From contig NZ_CP031358.1 in the NCBI RefSeq assembly GCF_003355455.1, positions 124,001 through 188,000 on the forward strand: a stretch of DNA of 64,000 nucleotides, given 5' to 3'. The DNA is from Erythrobacter aureus (GTDB lineage Bacteria; Pseudomonadota; Alphaproteobacteria; Sphingomonadales; Sphingomonadaceae). The notes under the pieces were generated by a model, which saw nothing but the letters and a program-made list of their open reading frames with translations, had not been told where the DNA came from and searched no databases. Made by a program: the position numbers and the translations under genes. This document shows, in pieces, positions 36,611 through 44,239 of this stretch; position 1 is the first letter of the stretch, and the number at the start of each line of letters is the position of its first letter.

Positions 36611-37033
36611 TCAGCGAGGAGGAGTAATATCGTAGCAGGTGATGCCGAGCATCACCGGGTGGATTGCACCGCGCAGGCTCTTGTTGACCGTAAGGTATCC
36701 GAGCAGCTTGCCGCCCTTGACGATCATCGGCGGTGTCCGAGTGGTCGGATGGAATGCCGAGCTCTGGCGGTATGGGCTGCCGTATTCGCGATACTCGTTC
36801 CAGATCGTGTTGCGATATGGGCTGCCGTACTCGCGATATTCGTTGAAGATGCTCTCGGGATCGTAGGGGCCGGCAATCTTGCCGAGATAGCTCCCGTTGT
36901 CGTGGATGATCCGCGCACCGTCGAGAGTATAGCAGGCCTCGGGAGCGCCAGCAGTGACCTGAGCAAGAGCCGGTGAGGCGGCTAACGCGAGTGGAACAGC
37001 GCTGAGCGCGAGCAGGAGGCGATGGGTCTTCAA
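36611..37033 (-). CDS. Secreted protein with EYGSPY-type repeats, 140 aa
   Basis: A signal peptide (TTG-started MKTHRLLLALSAVPLALAA, cleaved after ALA) is followed by a Cys, then two tandem copies of NEYREYGSPYR and a beta-rich end with a second Cys. Small secreted bacterial proteins with repeated YGS-x-Y motifs are known in proteobacteria but uncharacterised. The TTG start is supported by the SD GGAG seven bases upstream and by the well-formed signal peptide. Confidence 0.6.
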   Translation of the reverse strand: MKTHRLLLALSAVPLALAASPALAQVTAGAPEACYTLDGARIIHDNGSYLGKIAGPYDPESIFNEYREYGSPYRNTIWNEYREYGSPYRQSSAFHPTTRTPPMIVKGGKLLGYLTVNKSLRGAIHPVMLGITCYDITPPR

Positions 37034-37126
37034 GTCGGTTCTCCGGTAATGGTCGACGGGACTTCTCTGCCCCGGCGATCCGTCGATAGTGAGGGATCGT
37101 TTCCCGATGCTTACGATAGAAGAACC

Positions 37127-37615
37127 TCAGTTCTTCTCGATGATGTCGGTGCCGTACTTGGCCGCCAGGCGCTCGGCAGCGGCGCGGGCCTCGTTTTCGG
37201 TCTCGATGTCGTCGACTTCCTCGAAGACCTCGAACGTGCCGCCATCGTCAGGCTCGTTGCGCACATAGGCGGACCAGCTGACAATCTTGTCGGGTTCGTC
37301 GGTGTGGGTGAAGCCGCCCGCGCCATCATCAGCGACAGCGTGATAGACAGCATAGACGATCTCGGAGGGTGCTTTGTCGGTCACGCTTTCATCCTTCTCT
37401 GAATTCTCCTTGGCTCGAAGAACCTCATTGCCAGATGGGGTCAATTCGTAGCCGAAGACATTGCGCCTGTTCGTCTTGAGCAGGCCTTTCTCGACGAGGG
37501 CGACGGCAGCCATGCCCCGGCCCCGGCCGACATACCCCTTGGGGTGCTTGGCTACATTCCGTAGCGCACGCTGTTGGGGCTCAGGCAAGTCGTCGAAGGT
37601 GTAGGTCTGGGTCAT
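37127..37615 (-). CDS. Winged-helix-like N-terminus plus acidic domain, 162 aa
   Basis: Residues 8-70 (DLPEPQQRALRNVAKHPKGY..., MAAVALVEKGLLKTNRRNVF, GYELTPSGNEVL) look like a winged helix: two helices, then a wing with LTPSG as in many transcription factors. The C-terminal half is acidic (DDGGTFEVFEEVDDIETENE). Start at 37615 with GAGAG. It may be a small regulator; unproven. Confidence 0.45.
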   Translation of the reverse strand: MTQTYTFDDLPEPQQRALRNVAKHPKGYVGRGRGMAAVALVEKGLLKTNRRNVFGYELTPSGNEVLRAKENSEKDESVTDKAPSEIVYAVYHAVADDGAGGFTHTDEPDKIVSWSAYVRNEPDDGGTFEVFEEVDDIETENEARAAAERLAAKYGTDIIEKN

Positions 37616-37623
37616 CGAAACTC

Positions 37624-38205
37624 TCAGTTTTGCAGCCAGCGGGTGAGGGTGGGATAGGCGCGGACATTCTCGCACATGCCACCATGGACGAGGCCATTGA
37701 TGCCGAGATAGCAGTTGGCCTTCAGGCCAGCACGGACACTCGCACCTTCTCGGTCGTATTCGTGGTCCTGGATGATGGTCTCATCAGGCAGGCCGCAGGC
37801 GAGACCAGCCGCAAAGGCCCATGCAGTGGCTTCGCACTCGCCAGCTTGCATCACGGCGCGGATCTCCGGCGCATCCGGGTCGAAGTCGTCATTGGTCGAC
37901 TGCTTCTCGACCTCCTCCATCATGTCGAGCTGAACCTGGAGGATGTTGTCATCCGCCCAGCTCCGATACCGCGTGGGCAGGACGGCGAGATGTCCGGCTT
38001 CGTGAAGGAGGTCGGAGGCTTCGGCCTTCATCGGGTCGTAGAGCAGCTTGCCCTGCTTGATGGCGGTTCCTTGAAGGAAGCCTGCTGCGCCAGGCTGTTC
38101 GACGACGTCGAGACCGATCGAACGCAGGAACTCCGCAGCGATCTCAAGGGGAGACTGCTGCGGAGCCGAGCCGTTGTCACAGGGGAGGGTAAGCGAAGGG
38201 GCCAT
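37624..38205 (-). CDS. HExxH zincin-type protein, 193 aa
   Basis: DLLHEAGHLAVLP carries a complete HExxH metal motif (about residue 67), followed at about residue 123 by ECEATAWAFAAGLACGLP, where a third ligand Glu could lie. A KQGKLLYDPMKAEAS segment before the motif matches an uncharacterised proteobacterial family with the same order. It has no signal peptide. It may be a cytoplasmic metalloprotease. TGATG overlap with the upstream gene fixes the start. Confidence 0.55.
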   Translation of the reverse strand: MAPSLTLPCDNGSAPQQSPLEIAAEFLRSIGLDVVEQPGAAGFLQGTAIKQGKLLYDPMKAEASDLLHEAGHLAVLPTRYRSWADDNILQVQLDMMEEVEKQSTNDDFDPDAPEIRAVMQAGECEATAWAFAAGLACGLPDETIIQDHEYDREGASVRAGLKANCYLGINGLVHGGMCENVRAYPTLTRWLQN

Positions 38206-38654
38206 CAGGCGCCGAGATAGGTCGAAGCGCAGTTGGCGATCTCACGGTCTGTTTCCGGGAGCATCATCCAGCCGGCACACATGCTGTCGGAATAGCCCAT
38301 CCACGCTTGGTAGGCTTCGCGCAGGCTGACCTGGCGGCCATCGGCCATAAGGGCGGCCGCGATGCGGACAATGTCGTCGCGGTAGCTCAAGAGGTCGTTC
38401 TCGATGATGAAGGCGTCCTGCGCGCTTGCGTCGGGAAGGCGACTCTTGGCGTAGTAGATGATTTCATCATCATCGTCGTCGGGGACGCGCATCCAACCAG
38501 CACACATGCTGTCGGAGTACGAGCGCCATGCGTCGTAGGCTTCGTCCAGCGTAGTCGGGCGGCCCGACGCTGTGATGACCGCGGCGATCTTCTCGATGTC
38601 GTGGCGGTGTTCGCGCATCTCTTCAGCGCGCTGCGTGTCTTCGCAGTAGATCAT
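38205..38654 (-). CDS. Hypothetical protein with internal duplication, 149 aa
   Basis: Two copies of a 60-residue unit share IAA-x-x-x-x-x-GR-x-x-x-L-x-EAY-x-AW-x-x-YSDSMCAGWM. Each copy keeps one Cys and two Trp. Such a duplication suggests a two-fold symmetric protein or two identical binding sites. The repeat is not known to me. It overlaps the zincin gene by TGATG, so the two are translationally linked. Confidence 0.55.
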   Translation of the reverse strand: MIYCEDTQRAEEMREHRHDIEKIAAVITASGRPTTLDEAYDAWRSYSDSMCAGWMRVPDDDDDEIIYYAKSRLPDASAQDAFIIENDLLSYRDDIVRIAAALMADGRQVSLREAYQAWMGYSDSMCAGWMMLPETDREIANCASTYLGA

Positions 38655-38700
38655 GAGACTAGCTCCGATAGGTGAAATGGGGAGGGGAGAAGAAGGGGCC

Positions 38701-39048
38701 TCAGGCCGCCAGCTTCTCTTCGGCCTCGTAGCCTGCGATCGCGTCGAAGACGCGGGTCGGCTGGCCGGGGACGCCGAGGTGGGCGATCAGGCTGAGCGTC
38801 GTGCTCTCGGGCCAGGCGGCGATGAGCGTGTCGAGGGCAGCATTGGCCTCGTCTGCGCTGTCGTAGGTGACGAAGGCGATGTCGTTCTGGTGAAGCTCGT
38901 TCTTCACCTCGAGATCGATGCCTTCGATAGCGTCGTAGCGCATCGAGTTGGCGTTGGAGCCATCGGTGCTGAGGACGAGGATCGGGGTGGAGGTCTTGGC
39001 GGCGAGGGCGGCGGCGAATGCGGTCGCGCTGTAGTTGCGATGGCTCAT
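38701..39048 (-). CDS. Hypothetical protein, 115 aa
   Basis: This alpha/beta protein starts MSHRNYSATAFAAALAAKTS and contains ILVLSTDGSNANSMRYDAIE. The C-terminus is helical. The start at 39048 follows the SD AAGGACA. No family recognised. Confidence 0.55.
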   Translation of the reverse strand: MSHRNYSATAFAAALAAKTSTPILVLSTDGSNANSMRYDAIEGIDLEVKNELHQNDIAFVTYDSADEANAALDTLIAAWPESTTLSLIAHLGVPGQPTRVFDAIAGYEAEEKLAA

Positions 39049-39114
39049 CGTTTCATGTCCTTCTCTGGTATCGAGAAATCGAGCAGATTCATTGATGGGG
39101 AACGGAGGGATGAA

Positions 39115-39142
39115 GGGTGCAGGCGTGATGCAGCCTGCACCC
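39115..39142 (-). terminator. Hairpin after 39158-39376
   Basis: GGGTGCAGGC pairs perfectly with GCCTGCACCC around an 8-nt loop; the minus strand continues TTCATCCC. It lies 16 bases past the stop codon. Confidence 0.6.
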
Positions 39143-39157
39143 CTGGTTTGGGCGGCG

Positions 39158-39376
39158 CTATTCGCCGAGGACGTCGCGGACGTAGTCCGAAAGTCCCTTT
39201 TCAGCGCTGGCCTTGTCGGCAAAGCCGCCGTGCCAGTCGCACCAAACTTCATCCCAAAAACCCCAGTCGTCGCCGATGCGCCCGACTGGGTCTCCGTCGC
39301 GGCCGGTTGCCGATACGAATTCCGGGTGCAGGGTCACCGGTTCGGTCGTCGCGAACTGCTGCATGATCTTCGCCAT
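39158..39376 (-). CDS. Hypothetical Trp-rich acidic protein, 72 aa
   Basis: Five Trp residues cluster in GDDWGFWDEVWCDWHGGFAD. The rest is polar. The SD GGAGGAAA is strong. No family recognised. Confidence 0.55.
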   Translation of the reverse strand: MAKIMQQFATTEPVTLHPEFVSATGRDGDPVGRIGDDWGFWDEVWCDWHGGFADKASAEKGLSDYVRDVLGE

Positions 39377-39454
39377 ATTTCCTCCATCTGTGGCTTACCA
39401 CGATGGGCGAGAAAATCATCCAGACTTTCCTGCGGCTGGTAATTGGCCAGACGC

Positions 39455-39490
39455 AAAAAGGGCGCGGAACCTCTTGGTTGCCGCGCCCTT
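39455..39490 (-). terminator. Intrinsic terminator after 39517-39711
   Basis: AAGGGCGCGG pairs with CCGCGCCCTT and is followed by TTTGCGTC on the minus strand. Confidence 0.85.
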
Positions 39491-39516
39491 CCAACGGGGG
39501 TCATTGAGGATAATCC

Positions 39517-39711
39517 TCAGATGCGGTTGGGGTTCCGCGTAGCGAGAACGAAAAGGCCATAGCCTTTGAAGATTAGAGCAGCGATGAGCATGGTCAGCGC
39601 GTTCTTCTCGTGAGGCTCATCAAGCGTGAAGTCGAGGTTCGGAGCGGTGTCGTTGGCAAGCCAGATGAGGGCTACGCTTAGGACCAGGAAGAAGATGGCA
39701 TCGAAACGCAT
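39517..39711 (-). CDS. Small two-span membrane protein, 64 aa
   Basis: Two hydrophobic helices (FDAIFFLVLSVALIWLAND and LTMLIAALIFKGYGLFVLAT) flank an acidic loop. Length and layout are compatible with a holin-like or envelope peptide, but nothing specific supports that. It is independently terminated. Confidence 0.6.
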   Translation of the reverse strand: MRFDAIFFLVLSVALIWLANDTAPNLDFTLDEPHEKNALTMLIAALIFKGYGLFVLATRNPNRI

Positions 39712-39745
39712 GTGTGTTTCCTCTCAAGAATTGTTCTACCCATGG

Positions 39746-40150
39746 CTAGCAAGCCTTGGATTTTCCGGGACGGGGGACCGGGTTTGGATGCCTTGATGGT
39801 CGCGAGGTCATCCGTGTGATGAGCATGTCGATCGGCTCGGAGCCGGATTTTGCCGGCTTCCAGCGAAGCTTGTCGTAGGCGGCCTGGATGGCTGCCTGGC
39901 TCTCGTCGAGGATCGGGCGCCAGAACCAGAAGCCCGGTTCACCCTCCTCGAGGTCGAGACGCTCATGCTCGAACAGGAGGCATGAGCAATCGGCGAAACG
40001 CCAGATGTTGGGGCGGTCGCCTCGGCCCGAAGAGCGCGCCGGACCGCGGTCATGATATTCGCCGTCGGCGATGTAGCTGAGCTCGACCCATGTGCCGTCG
40101 CGTGGCGCGGTCGCAATGTCGAGCCATTCGTTGAGGATGGGCGAGGGCAT
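39746..40150 (-). CDS. Hypothetical protein, 134 aa
   Basis: The first 30 residues (NEWLDIATAPRDGTWVELSY) resemble the W-x-x-I-x-T-A-P-x-DG start of many small phage and prophage proteins of unknown role. A middle with several Trp and an Arg-rich C-terminus follow. It starts two bases after the 40153-40824 gene. Confidence 0.5.
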   Translation of the reverse strand: MPSPILNEWLDIATAPRDGTWVELSYIADGEYHDRGPARSSGRGDRPNIWRFADCSCLLFEHERLDLEEGEPGFWFWRPILDESQAAIQAAYDKLRWKPAKSGSEPIDMLITRMTSRPSRHPNPVPRPGKSKAC

Positions 40151-40152
40151 GT

Positions 40153-40824
40153 TCAGGCCGCCTGCGGAACCAGCGAGCGGATCTCGCGGGCCGCCAGCAG
40201 GTCGCTCTTCTGCTGACACCAGTCGGCGAGCGACTTGCGTGCAGCGACGTGCATGAGACCGAGGTTCTTGGTAGCGTAGCCGCCCCAGGATACGTCGCTG
40301 GCACCATGACAGCGCGGGGTGGCGCACTTGGTGAACACCTTCCACGAGCGGTCGTCATGGATCGGGCCGATGCTGAGGTTGCCGATGTATCCGAAGCTGA
40401 GGCCAAGGTCGGGATACTGGACAGCCAGTTCCTCGACCTGGGTGCGGAGGAGCGTAGCTGCGGTATCTTCGCTCAGCGAGAGCGCGTATTCACGCTCGAC
40501 AACGGCGTTGAAGGCGGCGTTGAAGTAGTCGATGATCGTTTCGCAATCGGCATCGATCGTGAACTTGTTGCGCATCCCGATAGCGCTGGCCACCATCGGT
40601 GCAGCCTTGGCGCTGAGAGCCTTGTAGTGCTCGGGCATCGGGAAGTGATAGGGCGACGCGTAGCTGATCGCCTGGGCGAGGATGTTTTCGAAGGCGCAGG
40701 CCTCGCGGCCGGTGAACAGCGAATGCTTGTTGGCGATGAGGCGGGCGAGGTCCGACCACTGGACTTCGGCAACGCCGGTGTGGCCCTTGAGGGATTCGAG
40801 AACGTCGTTGGCGAAGTCGGTCAT
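40153..40824 (-). CDS. Hypothetical protein, 223 aa
   Basis: This helical protein starts MTDFANDVLESLKGHTGVAE at ATG 40824 with the SD AGAGGAAAA. The central part has a His/Pro-rich turn (ASPYHFPMPEHYKAL), and later an acidic helix and a possible Cys pair (FTKCATPRCHG). No family recognised. It is first in its transcript, behind the promoter in the terminator loop at 40892. Confidence 0.55.
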   Translation of the reverse strand: MTDFANDVLESLKGHTGVAEVQWSDLARLIANKHSLFTGREACAFENILAQAISYASPYHFPMPEHYKALSAKAAPMVASAIGMRNKFTIDADCETIIDYFNAAFNAVVEREYALSLSEDTAATLLRTQVEELAVQYPDLGLSFGYIGNLSIGPIHDDRSWKVFTKCATPRCHGASDVSWGGYATKNLGLMHVAARKSLADWCQQKSDLLAAREIRSLVPQAA

Positions 40825-40879
40825 GATCTTTTCCTCTTCTGGATAATTCACATCTCCAGACGGGATGAATTCAGGATAA

Positions 40880-40910
40880 GCCCCGCTCCCCATTATAGAG
40901 GGAACGGGGC
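40880..40910 (-). terminator. Terminator with a -10 box in its loop
   Basis: GCCCCG and CGGGGC enclose TCCC/GGGA pairs. The loop reads CTCTATAATGG on the minus strand, so the hairpin ends the 40930 transcript and at the same place may start the next. The minus strand continues CTTATCC. Confidence 0.55.
40889..40901 (-). promoter_or_regulatory. Promoter core in terminator loop
   Basis: CCCTCTATAATGG is identical to the plus-strand promoter at 20194-20206. The -10 TATAAT is 40892-40897 on the complementary strand. It would drive 40153-40824. Confidence 0.5.
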
Positions 40911-40929
40911 CGGAACTGTCGCGTGCGGT

Positions 40930-41532
40930 TCAGTATCCGCTGGCGCGCGCGATGTCGTAGAGCGACTTCTCGTCGCCCGGCAGCTTGCCCTGCGCGATGC
41001 CGTGTTCGTTCTGGCTGAAGCGGGTTCCGCTGAAGTGCCAGACGACCTTGCGGTGACCGGTGGGAAGGACTTCCCAGATGAGGATCTGGTCACGCTTGGG
41101 GCAGGGCGAGGAACGCACGAGTTCGCCAGCGATAGCATCGTGGAACTCTGCTTCCTCTTCGGAGACCGGCTCGATGGGGTATTCCGCATCGATAGCTGCC
41201 AGGGCGAGATCGAGCGTGTCGTGAACGTCCGAGAGCTTGCCCGTCGCGAAATCGCGGCGGTCTTCGAGGACGTAGACGGTCTCGGTATCGCTGTTGGTGA
41301 TGCCGGCCAGGTGGTCACGGACATCGTCGAGACGGATTTCATCGTCGCGGCGCTGGTTGATGAGCGCGAGAGCGGCTTCAGCGATCTCGGCGGGCACGTC
41401 GACCTTGGTCGGCTTGTCTCCGCGCTTGCCAACCACAACGGGGTTGAGGAGCCAGCCGAGGTAGTCGTTCGGCACGGTGTCGAGGGCTTGGCCCTTGAAC
41501 TTGCCGAATGGGAGGATGATCGATCCGGACAT
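40930..41532 (-). CDS. DUF3820-like protein with extended C-terminus, 200 aa
   Basis: The N-terminal segment PFGKFKGQALDTVPNDYLGW has the PFGK-x-KG...VP-x-DYL-x-WL pattern of DUF3820 and of the C-terminal part of phage exodeoxyribonuclease X-like proteins. Here it is fused to a 150-residue C-terminal part of unknown type with an acidic helix and a beta-rich end. It may bind nucleic acid. The start at 41532 is decided by AAAGGAAA. Confidence 0.5.
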   Translation of the reverse strand: MSGSIILPFGKFKGQALDTVPNDYLGWLLNPVVVGKRGDKPTKVDVPAEIAEAALALINQRRDDEIRLDDVRDHLAGITNSDTETVYVLEDRRDFATGKLSDVHDTLDLALAAIDAEYPIEPVSEEEAEFHDAIAGELVRSSPCPKRDQILIWEVLPTGHRKVVWHFSGTRFSQNEHGIAQGKLPGDEKSLYDIARASGY

Positions 41533-41733
41533 ATTGAATTTCCTTTTCTCGGGAATCTCATGGATCACGATCAAAGGAGTTCATCTTTGCTCAGGCGCGA
41601 ATGCGTCCTGGTTCAGATGCTCGCCCGAGGGCGTGCATGGCGACTTCATTGCCCGACGTCAGGGCAATGAAAAGGCCCGCTCAGCGACAAGCCAAGCGGG
41701 CCTCATTCGGGTTATCGGAGTGACCCGACGCAA
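41533..41733 (-). other. Leader and terminator region
   Basis: No gene. It contains a CATTGCCC/GGGCAATG hairpin (41647-41669), which the terminator below directly follows, and the leader of the 40930 gene. Confidence 0.5.
41669..41702 (-). terminator. Intrinsic terminator after 41734-41979
   Basis: GGCCCGCT pairs with AGCGGGCC and is followed by TTTTCATT on the minus strand. Confidence 0.8.
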
Positions 41734-41979
41734 TCAGCCGGCGCAGCCGTCATTGAAACCGATTGCGCCGCCTACCAGCCGAATGGCGTAGGCGTCATAG
41801 AGGCGGACAACGTCACCAAGGGTGTCGATTTTCTCAGGACCGCCCATTGCCGGGCATTCAGCGCGAAGAGCGCTTGCGTCAGCATCCCAGCCCGGCGCAG
41901 CATCTTGATGCTGCCAAGCTTGGCCGCCAACGAGCGAAGCGATCAGGAGGGCTAGCGAAATCTTAAAAACGAACGGCAT
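41734..41979 (-). CDS. Exported small protein, 81 aa
   Basis: A signal peptide or anchor (MPFVFKISLALLIASLVGGQ) precedes a 60-residue polar domain with two Cys (AECPAMGG, FNDGCAG) likely to form a disulfide in the periplasm. The start at 41979 has a GAGTAGAG SD. Function unknown. Confidence 0.55.
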   Translation of the reverse strand: MPFVFKISLALLIASLVGGQAWQHQDAAPGWDADASALRAECPAMGGPEKIDTLGDVVRLYDAYAIRLVGGAIGFNDGCAG

Positions 41980-42293
41980 ATTCTCTACTCTGGCAAACTT
42001 TGCCCAGCCCACTTCAATCTTCTGTATGTCCCTTGCCCCACGCACTAAGCCTGAAGCCCAGAACGACCTTTCTGGTATGTAGCCTTCTGCCCAATAACGC
42101 GTGACGAATCAACTTCGTGCAACCTCTACCTTCTTGCCGTTCGAACCTTCCCAGTTGGCACGACCTTTCGTTCTCGGTGGCCAATAAAAAAGCCCGCCCA
42201 AGGCTTGCCTGGGCGGGCTGACGATGTTTGTAGATGATAGCCGTCGGGCTATCGGAAATCGAGACTGATAACTGGATCCATGACCCAGCTTAC
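41980..42293 (-). other. Noncoding stretch between 41734-41979 and 42294-42782
   Basis: About 310 bases hold the terminator at 42185-42219 and the leader of the 41734 gene. Some readings of 40-60 codons exist on the minus strand, but none has an SD and I do not support them. Confidence 0.5.
42185..42219 (-). terminator. Intrinsic terminator of the 42294 transcript
   Basis: AGCCCGCCCAAGGC pairs with GCCTGGGCGGGCT, allowing one mismatch, and is followed by TTTTTTATTGG. Confidence 0.9.
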
Positions 42294-42782
42294 TTAGGCA
42301 GCAAGCTGCTCCGAGCCAGCGTCCCCAGCCGCCGTATCCGCATCAGCGGATACCTGCTTTGCAGCTTCGGCAGGACGCTCAGCGTAGGCAGCAGCCGGAG
42401 GAATATAATTCCCGATGCCCGATCGGGCCGAAAACTCTTCCGGTGTCATGTCGACACACTGGATCACCGGAATGCAACCCGGGCCGCGCGAGGCAAGGGC
42501 CTCCTTGAGCCGCGCGAATTCTGCGTCGGAGTTGCTCGCCTTGGCGTAGATGAGAAGAACGATGTCGCTTTGAAGCTTTGCTTCGACCTCGAAGAGCCAG
42601 CGCACATCGGTAATGTCATGCTGAACCTTGAGGACATTGGCCGCACCCATGCTGGCCATGCCGATAGGGTCATTCCGGTCCATCTGGCAGAGGACGATAG
42701 TCTTCTGCTCATCGGCATCCGCGCTCGTGAAAGAGTGCAGGATAGCCTGGGCGATAAGGACTGAATGGCGGGGATTGTTCAT
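42294..42782 (-). CDS. Hypothetical protein, 162 aa
   Basis: The protein starts MNNPRHSVLIAQAILHSFTS and has an alpha/beta core (KTIVLCQMDRNDPIG, SDIVLLIYAKASNSD, GCIPVIQCVD) followed by an Ala-rich disordered tail. The alternating strand-helix order is Rossmann-like, but no nucleotide motif is seen. The SD GGAGAC precedes the ATG at 42782. Confidence 0.55.
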   Translation of the reverse strand: MNNPRHSVLIAQAILHSFTSADADEQKTIVLCQMDRNDPIGMASMGAANVLKVQHDITDVRWLFEVEAKLQSDIVLLIYAKASNSDAEFARLKEALASRGPGCIPVIQCVDMTPEEFSARSGIGNYIPPAAAYAERPAEAAKQVSADADTAAGDAGSEQLAA

Positions 42783-42832
42783 GACGAAGTCTCCGGTGGG
42801 AGGAGGAATGAGAGAGGGAATTCGGCCAGCAG

Positions 42833-43180
42833 CTATGCTGCTTCGGAGAGCATCTCTTCGATGAGGGCCGATTGACGCTTGGTGGTTTCCGGGGTCATCG
42901 TTTCGATGACGAGACGGAAGCCGTCGCCAGCATCCTCGTAAGAGGGATAGCTGGTCAGGAGATCGCGGGGATTGCCACCGAGCTCCGCGAAGAACTTTTC
43001 GATCGAGGCCGAGGCGGCATCGCGCGGCTCGCCATGTGCGGCATAGCAATCGCCGAACTGATGCTCTGCCAGCTTCTTGAGGCCAGGAATGACCTTGGCC
43101 TCATCGACCTGCGCGAGGTCGATACCGATCGCAGGAGGCGTGTCGACGAGGAAACGATGAAGTTCGATGTGGATGTACAT
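42833..43180 (-). CDS. Hypothetical protein, 115 aa
   Basis: This alpha/beta protein (MYIHIELHRFLVDTPPAIGI...) has two Cys/His in the middle (FGDCYAAHGEP) and an acidic C-terminal helix. The SD is AAGGACA. No family recognised. Confidence 0.55.
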   Translation of the reverse strand: MYIHIELHRFLVDTPPAIGIDLAQVDEAKVIPGLKKLAEHQFGDCYAAHGEPRDAASASIEKFFAELGGNPRDLLTSYPSYEDAGDGFRLVIETMTPETTKRQSALIEEMLSEAA

Positions 43181-43199
43181 GATTGTCCTTGTCGGTCGC

Positions 43200-43763
43200 T
43201 TAGACGAGCTGGAGCTTGCTGATCTTCGGGTTGTGACGCGATTGGCGCGGCTTGGTCACATGAGCGTAGAAGGTCGCGTTCGGGTTTTCGTCGAAGAGCT
43301 TGATGTCTGCTTCGTCGAAGATGACCAGAGGCCCGCAGATGGCCTCTTCGTTCTGAACCGTGACGACGAGCATCTCGCCGGTTCGGACGTTCTGCCGATA
43401 TTCGACCTTGATGATGCCGCTGATCTCACCGGGCACGTCGAGGCCTTGGAATATCTGGCGACGGCGCGGCGCTGCTCGAGCCGTATCGACGGGAGGAGTT
43501 GGGTCCTGCTCGTGCTTCATCGGTGTTTCGAATCCCTCGAAGCCACCGAAGATGCCCTCAAAGGCATTGGCGAAAGCATCCTTGGACGATGCAGTATTCG
43601 GTTTGAGGTAGGCCTCAAGGAGGTCGGACCATCGCACGCCCGCGGCGCGCATGGCCTTGTCGGCGACATTGAAGGCGACGTCGGCGCCCTGGTCACCACT
43701 GTCGATGCGTTCGAAGACCGCACGCAGCGTATCGGGCTTTTCGAGTAGACCGGCACTGGCCAT
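43200..43763 (-). CDS. Hypothetical protein, 187 aa
   Basis: The N-terminal helical region contains ADKAMRAAGVRWSDLLEAYL, a pattern also seen at the start of proteins with DUF2786-like helical hairpins. The C-terminal half is beta-rich (ISGIIKVEYRQNVRTGEMLV, ICGPLVIFDEADIKLF, ATFYAHVTKPRQS). A Phe/Gly-rich linker (FEGIFGGFEGFETP) connects them. Start at 43763 with GGGAGGAAA. Function unknown. Confidence 0.55.
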   Translation of the reverse strand: MASAGLLEKPDTLRAVFERIDSGDQGADVAFNVADKAMRAAGVRWSDLLEAYLKPNTASSKDAFANAFEGIFGGFEGFETPMKHEQDPTPPVDTARAAPRRRQIFQGLDVPGEISGIIKVEYRQNVRTGEMLVVTVQNEEAICGPLVIFDEADIKLFDENPNATFYAHVTKPRQSRHNPKISKLQLV

Positions 43764-43976
43764 TATTTCCTCCCATGAATTTCTCAACCTGATGAAGTCA
43801 GGCCATTGAGGAGCCCCTCACGCGAATGGTCGTGTAAAATCCCTGAGGATGCAACATCCTCAATCATCCAGAATTTCCCAGAGCGCGATTTGCTAGGGAA
43901 TGAAGCCGAAGGCAAGGGAAAACCCTCACCCGGGGTGGGGTGAGGGTTCCTGAGTCCTGGGGTCGGGACTGATGGC
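43764..43976 (-). other. Noncoding leader with hairpins
   Basis: No gene. Hairpins TGAGGAT/ATCCTCA (about 43844-43862) and CTGACTTCATCAGG (about 43789-43802) precede the 43200 gene. The terminator of the 43977 gene is at 43918-43948. Confidence 0.5.
43918..43948 (-). terminator. Intrinsic terminator after 43977-44174
   Basis: AACCCTCACC pairs with GGTGAGGGTT and is followed by TTCCCTTG. Confidence 0.8.
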
Positions 43977-44174
43977 TTAGCTCGGTTGAACCGAGAAGTA
44001 GCGGTGCTGCGATGCAGACTGCTGCGCTGGCTCAGCGGGCTGGATACAGCCGTTGTAGCTCTTGATCGCGCAGGTAGCGGTATCGAACTGGTGGTTGATC
44101 ATCTCCGAGACGTGGCCGAGGCCTACAAGCAGGCCGCCAGCGAGGAGACAGGGGAGAATTGCACGTTCGAGCAT
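43977..44174 (-). CDS. Small exported or membrane protein, 65 aa
   Basis: The N-terminal hydrophobic helix (AILPCLLAGGLLVGLGHVSE) may be a signal anchor. The polar remainder has two Cys (TATCAIKSYNGC) and a Gln-rich tail. It follows the SleB hydrolase gene by 65 bases. Function unknown; a periplasmic location is likely. Confidence 0.5.
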   Translation of the reverse strand: MLERAILPCLLAGGLLVGLGHVSEMINHQFDTATCAIKSYNGCIQPAEPAQQSASQHRYFSVQPS

Positions 44175-44239
44175 TTTTCATCCTCTTTCTAGCTAACGAT
44201 GAAAGCTCATCGAAATCTTCCCCTCCCTTGTTCGCTCCT

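Noticed and set aside
42050..42185. Possible short Arg-rich frames between 41979 and the terminator at 42185
   Set aside because: No SD, competing frames of similar length, and no conservation evidence.
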